DNA of 64,000 nt from Actinomycetaceae bacterium MB13-C1-2 (GTDB lineage: Bacteria > Actinomycetota > Actinomycetes > Actinomycetales > Actinomycetaceae), in assembly GCA_035621235.1 (NCBI GenBank), contig CP141731.1, positions 620,001 to 684,000 of the forward strand, read 5' to 3'. The notes under the pieces were generated by a model, which was not told the DNA's origin, did no database searches, and worked only from the letters and a program-made list of their open reading frames with translations. This document shows, one piece after another, positions 17,632 through 25,362 of the stretch; position 1 is the stretch's first letter; every line of letters begins with the position of its first letter. Position numbers and translations under genes: made by a program.

Positions 17632-18684
17632 ATGGAGTACAGGCCACTTAAACGGCCAGCTGTCAGCACTTTCGCCGCCGTGGCCACAATCGGATTGATG
17701 GCGGGTTGTTCCGTCGTCGGAGGTGAGAAGCCCAGCGGCGAGAGCATCACGCTGGTCACGCACGACTCGTTCGCGATGTCCGAGGAAGTCATGCAAGCGT
17801 TCACCGACGAGACTGGAATCAGTGTCACCCAGGTGGCACCAGGAGATGGCGGAGCACTGGTAAACCAGTTGGTACTCACCAAGGATTCGCCCCTCGGCGA
17901 TGTTGTCTACGGAGTCAGTGATTCCTTTGCCTCACGCGGCGTAGATGAGGGAGTGTTTGCCCCCTACACCTCGCCGAACCTTCCCGCGAGCGCCGAGCCC
18001 TATCTGGTCGGCGACCTGCTCACTCCGATCGATGCTTCTGACGTCTGCATGAACGTCGATCTAGACTGGTTCGCTGATCGCGGCATCACTCCCCCAGAAA
18101 CCCTCGAGGACCTCACCAAACCTGAGTACGCGAACCAGACGGTTCTGATGAACCCAGCGACCTCCTCGGTCGGCTTATCGTTCCTGGTAACTACCATTGC
18201 GGCGTTTGGGGATGAGGGGTGGCCTGACTACTGGCAGAGACTCCGCGAGAACGGGGTGAGCGTGGTTGACGGCTGGTCGGACGCATACTATGTCGACTTC
18301 ACGGCCGCAGGTGAGGGCGGAGAACGACCGATCGTTCTTTCCTACTCCTCGTCCCCGCCCTACACCATCGCAGACGACGGAAAGGCAAGCACTGCGGCGC
18401 TGCTTGAAACCTGCTCCCGACAGATCGAGTACGCCGGTGTGATTAAGGGGGCCACCAATCCCGAAGGTGCCCAGAAATTCATTGACTTTATGCTCTCGGA
18501 ACGATTCCAGGCTCAGCTTCCAGAGCAAATGTTTGTCTACCCAATCAACACCGAAGTCGCACTTCCGGAGGACTGGGAGAAGTTCGCGCCGCGTCCAACC
18601 GACCCCTTCTATCTCTCTCCAGAGCAGATCGACTCGGGTCGCACCGAGTGGATCGAGCAATGGACTTCTCTGATGATTGACTAG
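17632..18684 (+). CDS. thiB: Thiamine-binding lipoprotein of ABC transporter
   Basis: 350 residues. Signal peptide with lipobox LMAGC, so anchored outside the membrane. The mature protein is a type 2 periplasmic-binding fold of the thiamine/iron group: ITLVTHDSFAMSEEVMQAFTDETGI, GDVVYGVSDSF, FVTTIAAFGDEGWPDYWQRLRENGV and IVLSYSSSPPYT. The last two segments surround thiamine in E. coli ThiB. ATG with AAGGAG nine bases before. First gene behind the TPP riboswitch, which independently supports thiamine (or a derivative) as ligand. Confidence 0.94.
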   Translation: MEYRPLKRPAVSTFAAVATIGLMAGCSVVGGEKPSGESITLVTHDSFAMSEEVMQAFTDETGISVTQVAPGDGGALVNQLVLTKDSPLGDVVYGVSDSFASRGVDEGVFAPYTSPNLPASAEPYLVGDLLTPIDASDVCMNVDLDWFADRGITPPETLEDLTKPEYANQTVLMNPATSSVGLSFLVTTIAAFGDEGWPDYWQRLRENGVSVVDGWSDAYYVDFTAAGEGGERPIVLSYSSSPPYTIADDGKASTAALLETCSRQIEYAGVIKGATNPEGAQKFIDFMLSERFQAQLPEQMFVYPINTEVALPEDWEKFAPRPTDPFYLSPEQIDSGRTEWIEQWTSLMID

Positions 18685-20396
18685 TGCCAATGAGTGATCC
18701 GACTCCGGCTGCGATGCCCCGTCGTAGCCGGACAAGTCCCTTGCGGGTGGCCGTTTGGCTACTCGTTCTCGCCGTGCCTGTGGTGTTCCTGGTGGTGTTC
18801 TTCGCCTACCCGGTTCTGACCATAGTGGGACGAGGACTGTTTGAGGGTGGATCACTTGACTTCGGCGCCATAGGCGAGGTTCTCTCGCGCCCGCGAACGC
18901 TGCGTGTAATCGGCAATACCCTCGTCCAAGCGACGGTTGGAACCGGGGTCTCAGTAGCACTATCGATCCCAACCGCGTTCGTTCTTTATCGAAGATCATT
19001 CCCGGGCAGGAAGTTTCTCAGGAGCCTGCTACTGGTGCCTTTCGTGCTTCCGGCCGTCGTGGTAGGTGTCGCGTTCCGCGCTCTACTTGCTCCTCACGGC
19101 CCATTGGGATTCCTGGGGTGGGACCGAACGCTAATGGCGATTCTGCTGGCCCTCGTTTTCTTCAACGTTGGTTTGGTAGTTCGGATGGTCGGAACCGTCT
19201 GGGAATCGCTGGATCCCAGGGCGGAACAGGCGGCACAGACTTTGGGAGCATCTCCCCTGCGAGCGGCTCTTACTGTCACTTTGCCAGCGTTGTTTCCGGT
19301 CATCGGTTCGGCGGCGGTCGTGGTCTTCCTGTTCTGCGCGACGGCCTTCGGAGTGGTTTTGGTGATCGGCGGCTCGCAGTTCGCGACAATTGAGGTGGAA
19401 ATATGGCTCCAGACCACTCAGTTCCTGGACCTGAAGACTGCTGCGGTGCTCAGTATCGTTCAGTTCGGGGTGGTTATTCTGGTTTTCTGGCTCTCGTCCT
19501 TGATGCGGGGGAGGCAGAGTCCTCCGCTTGCACTGGCAGACGGAACAGTCCCTGCGCCACGGTTGAGACTCGGAAAAGGCGGCAGTGCCCTCGATCGGGT
19601 CTGCACAGGTATCGCCCTGCTGACCGGCACTTTAATTCTTCTGCCGCTCGCGACCATGCTCATCCGCTCCTTCCGTAAGGATGGCGCTTGGACACTCGGT
19701 AACTACGTGGCACTGGGCACGAGGGGAAGCCAGGCTCTCACCGTAAACGTCTGGGATGCGGCAATAAACTCTCTACGGATCGCGGTCGATGCCACAGCAA
19801 TCGCTGTGGTGGTTGGAGTGACCTTGGCGCTTGTCCTATCGCGGAGGCCGAGGAACTCTGGAGCCAGGCGGGCCATGGGACTTCTTGGAGCCTTCGTGAT
19901 GATGCCCCTTGGGGTTTCCGCGGTAACGGTCGGATTTGGCTTCCTAATTTCACTGGATCGACCGCCACTCGACCTGCGATCTTCGCTAATTTTGATTCCA
20001 ATCGCGCAGGCACTGGTCGCAACACCTCTGGTTGTGCGGTCGGTACTGCCGATTCTGAATGGGATCAATCCACGTCTGCACCAGGCCGCCGCAACGTTGG
20101 GAGCGAGTCCGACCAGGATACTGCTCACCGTTGACGGACCACTGATGCTACGTTCGGTCGGACTGGCGGCCGGTCTGTCATTCGCGATCTCACTTGGCGA
20201 GTTTGGAGCAACCTCGTTCCTCGTTCGTCCGGATCGTCCTACTTTGCCGATCGTTATCTATCGGCTGCTCGGCAGACCGGGCGACGGAAACTACGAGATG
20301 GCAGTAGCCGCCTCGGTGATACTAGCCATTGTCGCTGGAACCGTGATGACACTGGCCGAGCGTCTTCAACCCTCAACCTCAGGACCGACGAGATGA
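18684..20396 (+). CDS. thiP: Thiamine ABC transporter permease (fused double permease)
   Basis: 570 residues, two fused 6-helix permease halves. Each half has its own EAA loop: AEQAAQTLGASPLRAALTVTLP at about residue 175 and HQAAATLGASPTRILLTVDGP at about 470. This matches ThiP, where one chain provides both membrane halves. The GTG overlaps the thiB stop by one base (TAGTG); an ATG two codons on is an equally possible start. It works with thiB and thiQ and is covered by the same riboswitch. Confidence 0.92.
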   Translation: MPMSDPTPAAMPRRSRTSPLRVAVWLLVLAVPVVFLVVFFAYPVLTIVGRGLFEGGSLDFGAIGEVLSRPRTLRVIGNTLVQATVGTGVSVALSIPTAFVLYRRSFPGRKFLRSLLLVPFVLPAVVVGVAFRALLAPHGPLGFLGWDRTLMAILLALVFFNVGLVVRMVGTVWESLDPRAEQAAQTLGASPLRAALTVTLPALFPVIGSAAVVVFLFCATAFGVVLVIGGSQFATIEVEIWLQTTQFLDLKTAAVLSIVQFGVVILVFWLSSLMRGRQSPPLALADGTVPAPRLRLGKGGSALDRVCTGIALLTGTLILLPLATMLIRSFRKDGAWTLGNYVALGTRGSQALTVNVWDAAINSLRIAVDATAIAVVVGVTLALVLSRRPRNSGARRAMGLLGAFVMMPLGVSAVTVGFGFLISLDRPPLDLRSSLILIPIAQALVATPLVVRSVLPILNGINPRLHQAAATLGASPTRILLTVDGPLMLRSVGLAAGLSFAISLGEFGATSFLVRPDRPTLPIVIYRLLGRPGDGNYEMAVAASVILAIVAGTVMTLAERLQPSTSGPTR

Positions 20397-21112
20397 CACC
20401 GATACAGTTACCCGACGCCCCAGGCCGGGCAGGACTTACAGTCGATTCGGTCTCGGTCGAGTATCGACTGGGACGTGAGCGAGTTCGCGCCGTGGATCAC
20501 GTGAGTTTTCACCTGGAACCGGGGCAGACACTGGCCCTGCTAGGGCCGTCAGGGTGCGGAAAATCAACGTTGCTTCGCGCGATAGCTGGGTTGGAACCGC
20601 TGAGCTCTGGATCGGTGTCTTGGGATGGGCAAAACTTCGACCACGTCCCAACCCACGAGCGCGGCTTCGGAATGATGTTCCAAGACGGACAACTATTCAC
20701 TCACCGCAATGTTGGGGGAAACGTAGCTTACGGACTGAAGGGAACCGAGTGGGGAGCGAGCCGCGAGACTCGAGACGCACGTGTCGCAGAAGTCCTCGAA
20801 CTGGTTGGACTGCCGGGATATCAGAAACGAACCATCGGCTCGTTGTCGGGGGGACAGGCACAGCGGGTTGCGCTCGCGCGACTGCTGGCAAGGTCACCCA
20901 GGCTGATGCTTTTCGATGAGCCGTTGTCCTCCCTTGACCGCAGTTTGCGTGAGCGGCTGGCGGACGACCTACGTGTGCTGCTACATGACGGAAATATGAC
21001 AGCCGTCTACGTGACCCACGACCCAGAAGAAGCCGAGACTGTTGCAGACCAGATTGCACGGATGAACGAGGGAAGAATAGAAAATATTACTCCGGCGGCC
21101 CGGACCAGATGA
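20393..21112 (+). CDS. thiQ: Thiamine ABC transporter ATP-binding protein
   Basis: 239 residues. Walker A GPSGCGKST, signature LSGGQAQRVALARLL, Walker B LMLFDEPLSSLD and switch His in VTHDPEEAE are intact. The ATG overlaps the thiP stop (ATGA), so the three genes are translationally coupled. The ATPase ends shortly after the switch region, as short ThiQ-type proteins do, without the regulatory C-domain of MalK relatives. Last gene of the operon; a block of short repeats follows. Confidence 0.93.
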   Translation: MTPIQLPDAPGRAGLTVDSVSVEYRLGRERVRAVDHVSFHLEPGQTLALLGPSGCGKSTLLRAIAGLEPLSSGSVSWDGQNFDHVPTHERGFGMMFQDGQLFTHRNVGGNVAYGLKGTEWGASRETRDARVAEVLELVGLPGYQKRTIGSLSGGQAQRVALARLLARSPRLMLFDEPLSSLDRSLRERLADDLRVLLHDGNMTAVYVTHDPEEAETVADQIARMNEGRIENITPAARTR

Positions 21113-21120
21113 GTTCCGCG

Positions 21121-21430
21121 CAGGCCACTTCAGATTCGCCAGAACCACTTTAGGACGCGCTCCCAAACCAAACCCCGAACTGGCCACACTGGCAGATAAC
21201 CCCGGTTCAAACCACTCACAGGGAACCCCAAGACACGAATATAGGCCAGAGTGGCTCTGTGTTTGGCGCGTGTCCCGCTCGGCTCGGGCGAATATCCACC
21301 AGAGTGGCCTGTTTCGCCTTCAGGAACCACAGAATCTAGGCACGAGAGCGGCCACTTTGGCAGATATCCTGCCATAGGTCCCGGGAGAGCGGGCTCGCAA
21401 TATCCATCCACCCGAGTGGCCCTGTAACCC
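21121..21430. repeat. Cluster of six short inverted/direct repeats
   Basis: This gene-free stretch between the ends of thiQ and the FMN reductase gene is made largely of one ~20-nt element, consensus about ATATCYRCCAGAGTGGCC. Three copies read on + (near 21240 ATATAGGCCAGAGTGGC, 21285 ATATCCACCAGAGTGGCC, 21400 ATATCCATCCACCCGAGTGGCC) and three on - (near 21122, 21181 and 21350). Neighbouring opposite copies could pair, e.g. GGCCACACTGG with CCAGAGTGGC. The look is that of REP/BIME-like palindromic repeats lying between convergent genes. No protein is encoded here. Confidence 0.65.
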
Positions 21431-22108
21431 CTAGTTCTGGCCTACCTGATCTGTACCTCCGGTCGCCAGTCGCATCAGGTCCGTGTTGAGGTCGATTCCC
21501 AGTTCGGTTCCACCAGCACTGCCGTAGCTGTGTTGGTAGCTGCTCCAATTTGCGTCACGCACCGCGCTTCGGAAACCAGTTTCTACCAGAGCAATAAGTT
21601 CGGTTGCGGCGCGGTCTAGACGCTCATTCAACCCACTGCCCCAATCTTCGGGTGCTGCAAACAGGGCCGTCGGAACAGTCATCGCACGCATGTAGGCGAA
21701 GAGCCCTCGTAACTGCTCATCCACAACCAGAGCATGCCGTCTTGTCCCCGCAGTGGCCGCGAGAATCGTTGGGGTTCCAATCAGCACATCGTTGTCGAGC
21801 ACCTGGAAAAACGCAGTGAGAAGTCCGCTTGGTCCTGCTTTGTAAACAGGCGTCGACACAATCAGACCATCCGCGTCCCGCACCGCGTCGAGAGCCACCT
21901 GAAGCCCGTCCGAAACTGACTGCGTGACAAGCGCATCTGCGATGTCGTGGGCGAGGGCTCTGATCTCAATGCCTGTTGTCCGGAACTCAACACCGCGCCG
22001 CGCCCCTATTTCACGGACCCGGTCTGCGGCACGGCCAGAAAGCATCGCCGTGCTTGAGGGATCGCTGGCGCCTGCAGAGACAACGACCAGACTCTTGTTG
22101 TCAGACAT
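21431..22108 (-). CDS. NAD(P)H-dependent FMN reductase
   Basis: 225 residues, flavodoxin-like fold: VVVSAGASDPSSTAML (phosphate loop), ADGLIVSTPVYKAGPSGLLTAFFQVLD and ILAATAGTRRHALVVDEQLR are typical of the NADPH-dependent FMN reductases that partner LLM monooxygenases (CE1759-type). It should supply reduced FMN to the LLM enzyme of the same operon. The ATG giving MSDNKSL has a GAGGAG ribosome site; the longer frame does not. Last gene of the LLM-MarR-reductase operon. Confidence 0.9.
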   Translation of the reverse strand: MSDNKSLVVVSAGASDPSSTAMLSGRAADRVREIGARRGVEFRTTGIEIRALAHDIADALVTQSVSDGLQVALDAVRDADGLIVSTPVYKAGPSGLLTAFFQVLDNDVLIGTPTILAATAGTRRHALVVDEQLRGLFAYMRAMTVPTALFAAPEDWGSGLNERLDRAATELIALVETGFRSAVRDANWSSYQHSYGSAGGTELGIDLNTDLMRLATGGTDQVGQN

Positions 22109-22200
22109 AGGATGACTCCTCATTACTCCATATATGCGGCGCTGATCCATAGGTGAAACGCTCTGAAGCTCTAGCACAGGGCGCAGCAGTCTCTATCGGC

Positions 22201-22680
22201 TTACTTTGACCTTCTTGTCGATCTATCTGTTTGATCACCACTGCCCCCTAACTTTGCGGCTAGGGTCAGTAACTGTTCCGTTTCCTCAGGGGTCAGGGCC
22301 GCGTACAACTCTCTGGCGATGCTGGAGGCGTGTGCCCTCCCAATGCGTCTTTGCAACGAAGCGCCCTGGTCGGTAAGTGAGATTCGAACGGCTCGTCGAT
22401 CCTCCTCGTCCCCACAACGTCCCAGCAGACCACGCGCGACCATCCGGTCAACAAGACGGGAGAGGGCGGGTTGGCTAAGCAGAACTCCCTCCTGCACCTC
22501 CCCTAGCCTCAGCGGAACGCCCGCCTTCTTGAGCGTGTAGAGGACGTCGTACTCGCGCATGCTGACCTCGTCGAACATACCCTCGGCCGCGAATGTGGTT
22601 ACCAGCTTGGCGTGGGCCGTCATAACGGCTTCCCACGCCTCACTCGCCAGCCGGACCTGCGTCCGGTCGTACTCTGCCAT
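22201..22680 (-). CDS. MarR-family regulator
   Basis: 159 residues. The winged-helix core is clear: LTLKKAGVPLRLGEVQEGVLLSQPALSRLVDRMVARGLLGRCGDEEDRRAVRISLTDQG, with the DxRRxxxxLT wing signature. It starts 2 bases after the LLM gene stop and is followed by the reductase gene 92 bases on. Being inside the operon it probably represses it; an ATGC-GTTT-GCAT palindrome upstream of the LLM gene is a candidate site. Inducer unknown. Confidence 0.9.
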   Translation of the reverse strand: MAEYDRTQVRLASEAWEAVMTAHAKLVTTFAAEGMFDEVSMREYDVLYTLKKAGVPLRLGEVQEGVLLSQPALSRLVDRMVARGLLGRCGDEEDRRAVRISLTDQGASLQRRIGRAHASSIARELYAALTPEETEQLLTLAAKLGGSGDQTDRSTRRSK

Positions 22681-22682
22681 TT

Positions 22683-23855
22683 CTACTCCCGAACCAGTTC
22701 CGTGTCCTGGTACGGTGAACCACCAGTTACGTTGTCTCCCCTGTTCGGATTCGGACGAGGTTGACGAGGTTCACTGCCGCCATACTTCGCCTCCACCAAC
22801 TGCGCGTGGCTGGGGGCAGTCGCGGGAACCTCAGAGTCCCGCTTGGCATCGAGTTCACGGCGCAGGACGGGAACAACCTCCTCTCCCAACAGGTCAAGTT
22901 GCTCAAGGACAGTCGCCAGCGGGAGTCCAGCGTGGTCAATGAGGAACATCTGGCGTTGGTAGTCCCCAAACGTCTCACGGAACGTCAGGGTCTTATCGAT
23001 GACCTCCTGCGGACTACCAACGGAAAGAGGAGTTTGGTCGATGAAACGCTCCAGGCTAGGTCCGTAGCCGTAGACCGGGGCCTCGTTGAAGTAGGGGCGG
23101 AACCCTTCGACTGCGTCCTGGGATCGCTTGGCAAGAAAAGTCTGCCCGCCAAGACCGACGATTGCCTGCTTCGCCTTGCCGTGCCCGTAGTGTTCGAAGC
23201 GTTGGCGGTAGAAGTTGACCAAACGCAGTGAGTGTTCGGACGGGGCGAAGATGTGGTTCGAGAAGAAGCCGTCACCGTAGAATGCCGCCTGCTCAGCGAT
23301 CTCTGGAGTGCGGATGGAGCCGTGCCAGACGAAAGGTGGTACATCATCGAGGGGTCGCGGGGTCGAGGTGAAGCCTTGAAGCGGAGCGCGGAATCGGCCC
23401 TCGAAATCAACTACGTCCTCCCGCCACAGGCGATGGAGGAGGTTGTAGTTCTCCAGTGCCAAGGGCAGTGCTTGGCGGATGTCCTGACCGAACCAGGGGT
23501 AGACGGGAACTGTGTTACCTCGTCCAAGCATCAGGTCCATGCGGCCCTTGGAAAGATGCTGAAGCATGGCGTATTCCTCGGCGATACGCACCGGGTCATT
23601 GGTGGTGATCAGCGTGGTCGAGGTACTGAGCTTGAGTGTCTTGGTCTGCGCCGCAATGTATGAAAGAAACGTTGTCGGGCTTGAGGAGAAAAAGGGTGGG
23701 TTGTGATGCTCACCGATGGCAAAGACATCGAGGCCAACCTCTTCTGCGTGCTTCGCAATGGTGACAAGGGCATCTATCCGCTCTGCTTCACTGGGGGTTT
23801 GACCCGTGGTGGGATCGCGGGTGACGTCACTGACGGAGAAGATTCCGAATTCCAT
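22683..23855 (-). CDS. LLM-class flavin-dependent monooxygenase
   Basis: 390 residues, luciferase-like TIM barrel: FAIGEHHNPPFFSSSP, KLSTSTTLITTNDPVRIAEEYAMLQHLSKGRMDLMLGRG and PPFVWHGSIRTPEIAEQAA. It resembles the CE1758-type group that occurs beside a CE1759-type FMN reductase, the arrangement seen here. It should oxygenate a small substrate using FMNH2 and O2; substrate unknown. The last ~40 residues (RQPRPNPNRGDNVTGG) look disordered. First gene of the three-gene operon. Confidence 0.91.
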   Translation of the reverse strand: MEFGIFSVSDVTRDPTTGQTPSEAERIDALVTIAKHAEEVGLDVFAIGEHHNPPFFSSSPTTFLSYIAAQTKTLKLSTSTTLITTNDPVRIAEEYAMLQHLSKGRMDLMLGRGNTVPVYPWFGQDIRQALPLALENYNLLHRLWREDVVDFEGRFRAPLQGFTSTPRPLDDVPPFVWHGSIRTPEIAEQAAFYGDGFFSNHIFAPSEHSLRLVNFYRQRFEHYGHGKAKQAIVGLGGQTFLAKRSQDAVEGFRPYFNEAPVYGYGPSLERFIDQTPLSVGSPQEVIDKTLTFRETFGDYQRQMFLIDHAGLPLATVLEQLDLLGEEVVPVLRRELDAKRDSEVPATAPSHAQLVEAKYGGSEPRQPRPNPNRGDNVTGGSPYQDTELVRE

Positions 23856-24006
23856 GGTTGCTCCTTATCGCGAACACTCTCAGAGCGAGGCTCCAAGCCT
23901 CCTGCTGGCAAGCGCCGCCTTTTGCTTGCGTCCTGCCACCTATCCGCATCTCGCTGAGCTCCGATAGAGAATGGACGCCTTCTGAAAGCAATCCTAGTGG
24001 CATTAG

Positions 24007-24018
24007 ATGCGTTTGCAT
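24007..24018. promoter_or_regulatory. Candidate MarR operator
   Basis: ATGC-GTTT-GCAT inverted repeat in an AT-rich patch (TATATA follows) about 150 bases before the LLM start, read on the minus strand. MarR dimers often bind short ATGC/GCAT-type palindromes. Position and form are suggestive only. Confidence 0.3.
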
Positions 24019-24105
24019 ATATATTTGTGATGTAGTCGCTTTTGTTCACAGTGGCAGGTGTAGGAACTACGCACAAAGCGGGGATCTACCCAAAGACTCC
24101 TAAGC

Positions 24106-24195
24106 GTGCGATCCTCATTCACGAGGACACTCACAACGCGGCCGCGGCTGGCGTTGGCATGGACGAGTGCGATCCTCATTCACGAGGCCACTCAT
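24106..24195. repeat. Pair of 29-nt direct repeats, 32-nt spacing (CRISPR-like geometry)
   Basis: Two copies of a 29-nt sequence starting GTGCGATCCTC and ending CACTCA start exactly 61 bases apart (24106 and 24167). They differ at only two positions (A/C at position 22 and the last base). Each contains an imperfect hairpin, CCTC-ATTCAC-GAGG. A 32-nt unique segment separates them. 29/32 is the unit size of type I-E CRISPR arrays, but there are no further repeats and no cas genes in the window. It could equally be a duplicated REP-like element. The rest of the 411 bases upstream of the LLM gene holds no gene. Confidence 0.5.
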
Positions 24196-24266
24196 CTAGG
24201 TCACGTGACGTTTAGGGTCCGCGATCCGTTCCGGGCGGAGTTGTCTAGCAAACCCCGAGCGAGTTT

Positions 24267-24743
24267 TCACCTGAGGGGTAGGCGCATATCCACGAACTGG
24301 TATTCGCCGCCGTTGGTCTCTTGCTTGTGGGTCCCAGTGATCTCGAACCCACAACGTTTGTAAGTTCGTATGGCTCGTTCATTGAACTCAGCAACCATGA
24401 GCGTCACCTGTTCCAAGTGAGGCTCCAGTTCCAGAAGACGTGACAACGACGACTCAATGAACCCTCGCCCCCACCCCGTCAGATCGGGGCGTAGCCCTAC
24501 CCCGAGTTCTGCTACCAAGTCTTCAACGTTAGCGCTGAAGAATCCGACAAGCTCTTCGTTGTGGAAGCATGCCTCAAACACAACAGGCCATCTATTCGGG
24601 CTGATGAACTCTTCATAGTCTTCCAGATCCGCGTCAGCGTTGTAGAAGTCAAAGGGTTCTGGATACCTCCACTCGTTCGCAATCTCCAGGGCATGAGGCA
24701 ACGTCATCCGCTCGAACTGGCACGAGAACTCCGTCATTTCCAC
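24267..24743 (-). CDS. GNAT-family N-acetyltransferase
   Basis: 158 residues. The acetyl-CoA binding region reads VGLRPDLTGWGRGFIESSLSRLLE (the Q/RxxGxG/A loop as TGWGRG) and is followed by LMVAEFNERAIRTYKRCGFEITGTHKQETNGGEY, the usual C-terminal strand/helix of the fold. It resembles the RimI/ribosomal-type acetyltransferases, but the substrate cannot be assigned. Start is GTG (MEMTEF) or the ATG two codons later; neither has a strong ribosome site. Single gene between repeats and the parD locus. Confidence 0.86.
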   Translation of the reverse strand: MEMTEFSCQFERMTLPHALEIANEWRYPEPFDFYNADADLEDYEEFISPNRWPVVFEACFHNEELVGFFSANVEDLVAELGVGLRPDLTGWGRGFIESSLSRLLELEPHLEQVTLMVAEFNERAIRTYKRCGFEITGTHKQETNGGEYQFVDMRLPLR

Positions 24744-24876
24744 TGCACCAGCATAGATGTAGGTAGCACGAGGTGCATTTGCGGCAAGCCTGGCGCAACA
24801 GAGCCGAACTCGTCAGAGTGGTGGTTCATACTCGGTGTTCTGAAATCGAATGAGACTACCTTGATCCCCGGGATCT

Positions 24877-24911
24877 ATGACAAAGATTGTCATGCGACCT
24901 AGAATCGGAGC
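24877..24911 (+). promoter_or_regulatory. parD promoter with overlapping operator
   Basis: ATGACA (24877-24882, five of six matches to the -35 consensus), 17 bases, then TAGAAT (24900-24905), then six bases to the GTG of parD: a strong promoter whose transcript should begin at the start codon (leaderless). The -35 is one arm of a perfect inverted repeat, ATGACA-AAGAT-TGTCAT (24877-24893), which is well placed as the autoregulatory site of the ParD protein. Confidence 0.7.
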
Positions 24912-25103
24912 GTGGCGACAATGAACATCTCTCTTAGCGACGACCTCAAAGAGTTCGTTGAACATGAGGTGACCGAAGGTGCCTACACCTCGGTGAGCGA
25001 GTACATTCGCCAGATGATCCGAGAGCGACGCGAAGAAGCCATCTTCCGGCAAAAGATCCTGGACGGGATCAACTCGCCTCTTGTCGACAAGACAAGCTAC
25101 TAG
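24912..25103 (+). CDS. parD: ParD-family antitoxin, C-terminally shortened
   Basis: 63 residues. MATMNISLSDDLKEFVEHEVTEG is the standard ParD ribbon-helix-helix N-terminus, followed by YTSVSEYIRQMIRERREEA, the second and third helices. This half binds DNA as a dimer and normally represses its own operon. Family members are about 80 residues or longer, and the C-terminal part that wraps the ParE toxin is cut short here after ILDGINSPLVDK. Immediately downstream only a fragment of parE remains in another frame. GTG is the start because MATMNISL is conserved. It may persist as a DNA-binding orphan. Confidence 0.85.
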   Translation: MATMNISLSDDLKEFVEHEVTEGAYTSVSEYIRQMIRERREEAIFRQKILDGINSPLVDKTSY

Positions 25104-25104
25104 A

Positions 25105-25215
25105 TACGGGGCAGAGGATGGGTTTCCGTACCTGGTTTTCTATCTGGACCTGGAGGAACATATCGAGAGCGTGCGTGTGCTCCATGAACGCCGTGATTTC
25201 CCAGGGCAACTGCAG
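25105..25215 (+). pseudogene. Remnant of a ParE-family toxin gene
   Basis: In the +1 frame relative to parD the sequence encodes EDGFPYLVFYLDLEEHIESVRVLHERRDFPGQL (bases ~25114-25212). This is the C-terminal beta-strand pair of ParE toxins (consensus FPYLVFY...D...I.V.RVLH..RDIP). The N-terminal 50-60 residues, including the helical hairpin and start codon, are missing. A single deletion that removed the end of parD and the beginning of parE explains both truncations and the frame change. No functional toxin can be made. Confidence 0.75.
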
Positions 25216-25263
25216 GACCAGAAGATACGAAGTGAGCCGCTGCTTTCTCTGCGACCACCTGGG

Positions 25264-25289
25264 TTGAGCACCCCATATGGGGTGCTCAA
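25264..25289. terminator. 26-nt perfect palindrome
   Basis: Arms TTGAGCACCCCAT and ATGGGGTGCTCAA meet with no loop. As RNA it forms a stable stem closed by its centre bases. It lies after the parE remnant and 73 bases before the end of the convergent GTPase gene. No T-run follows on +. It may be a bidirectional terminator or a protein site; the perfect symmetry is notable. Confidence 0.5.
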
Positions 25290-25362
25290 GAACAGCCTCG
25301 CATAAATCTCACGACGTCAGAAGGGCAACCGGGACGTAACCGGGGCCACCCAGAAGCTCAGA

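Noticed and set aside
17388-17882. Open extension of the DUF1801 gene far upstream on the minus strand
   Set aside because: It runs antisense through the TPP riboswitch and thiB, and DUF1801 similarity starts only at the internal ATG.
19703-20128. 141-residue frame antisense to thiP
   Set aside because: Shadow of a membrane-protein gene with intact permease motifs.
24045-24260. A longer CRISPR array around the repeat pair
   Set aside because: No further repeat copies occur 61 bases up- or downstream, and no cas genes lie in the window.
24770-24790. Possible third MITE end (ATTTGCGGCA)
   Set aside because: Only ~10 bases match the terminal repeat and no partner end is found.
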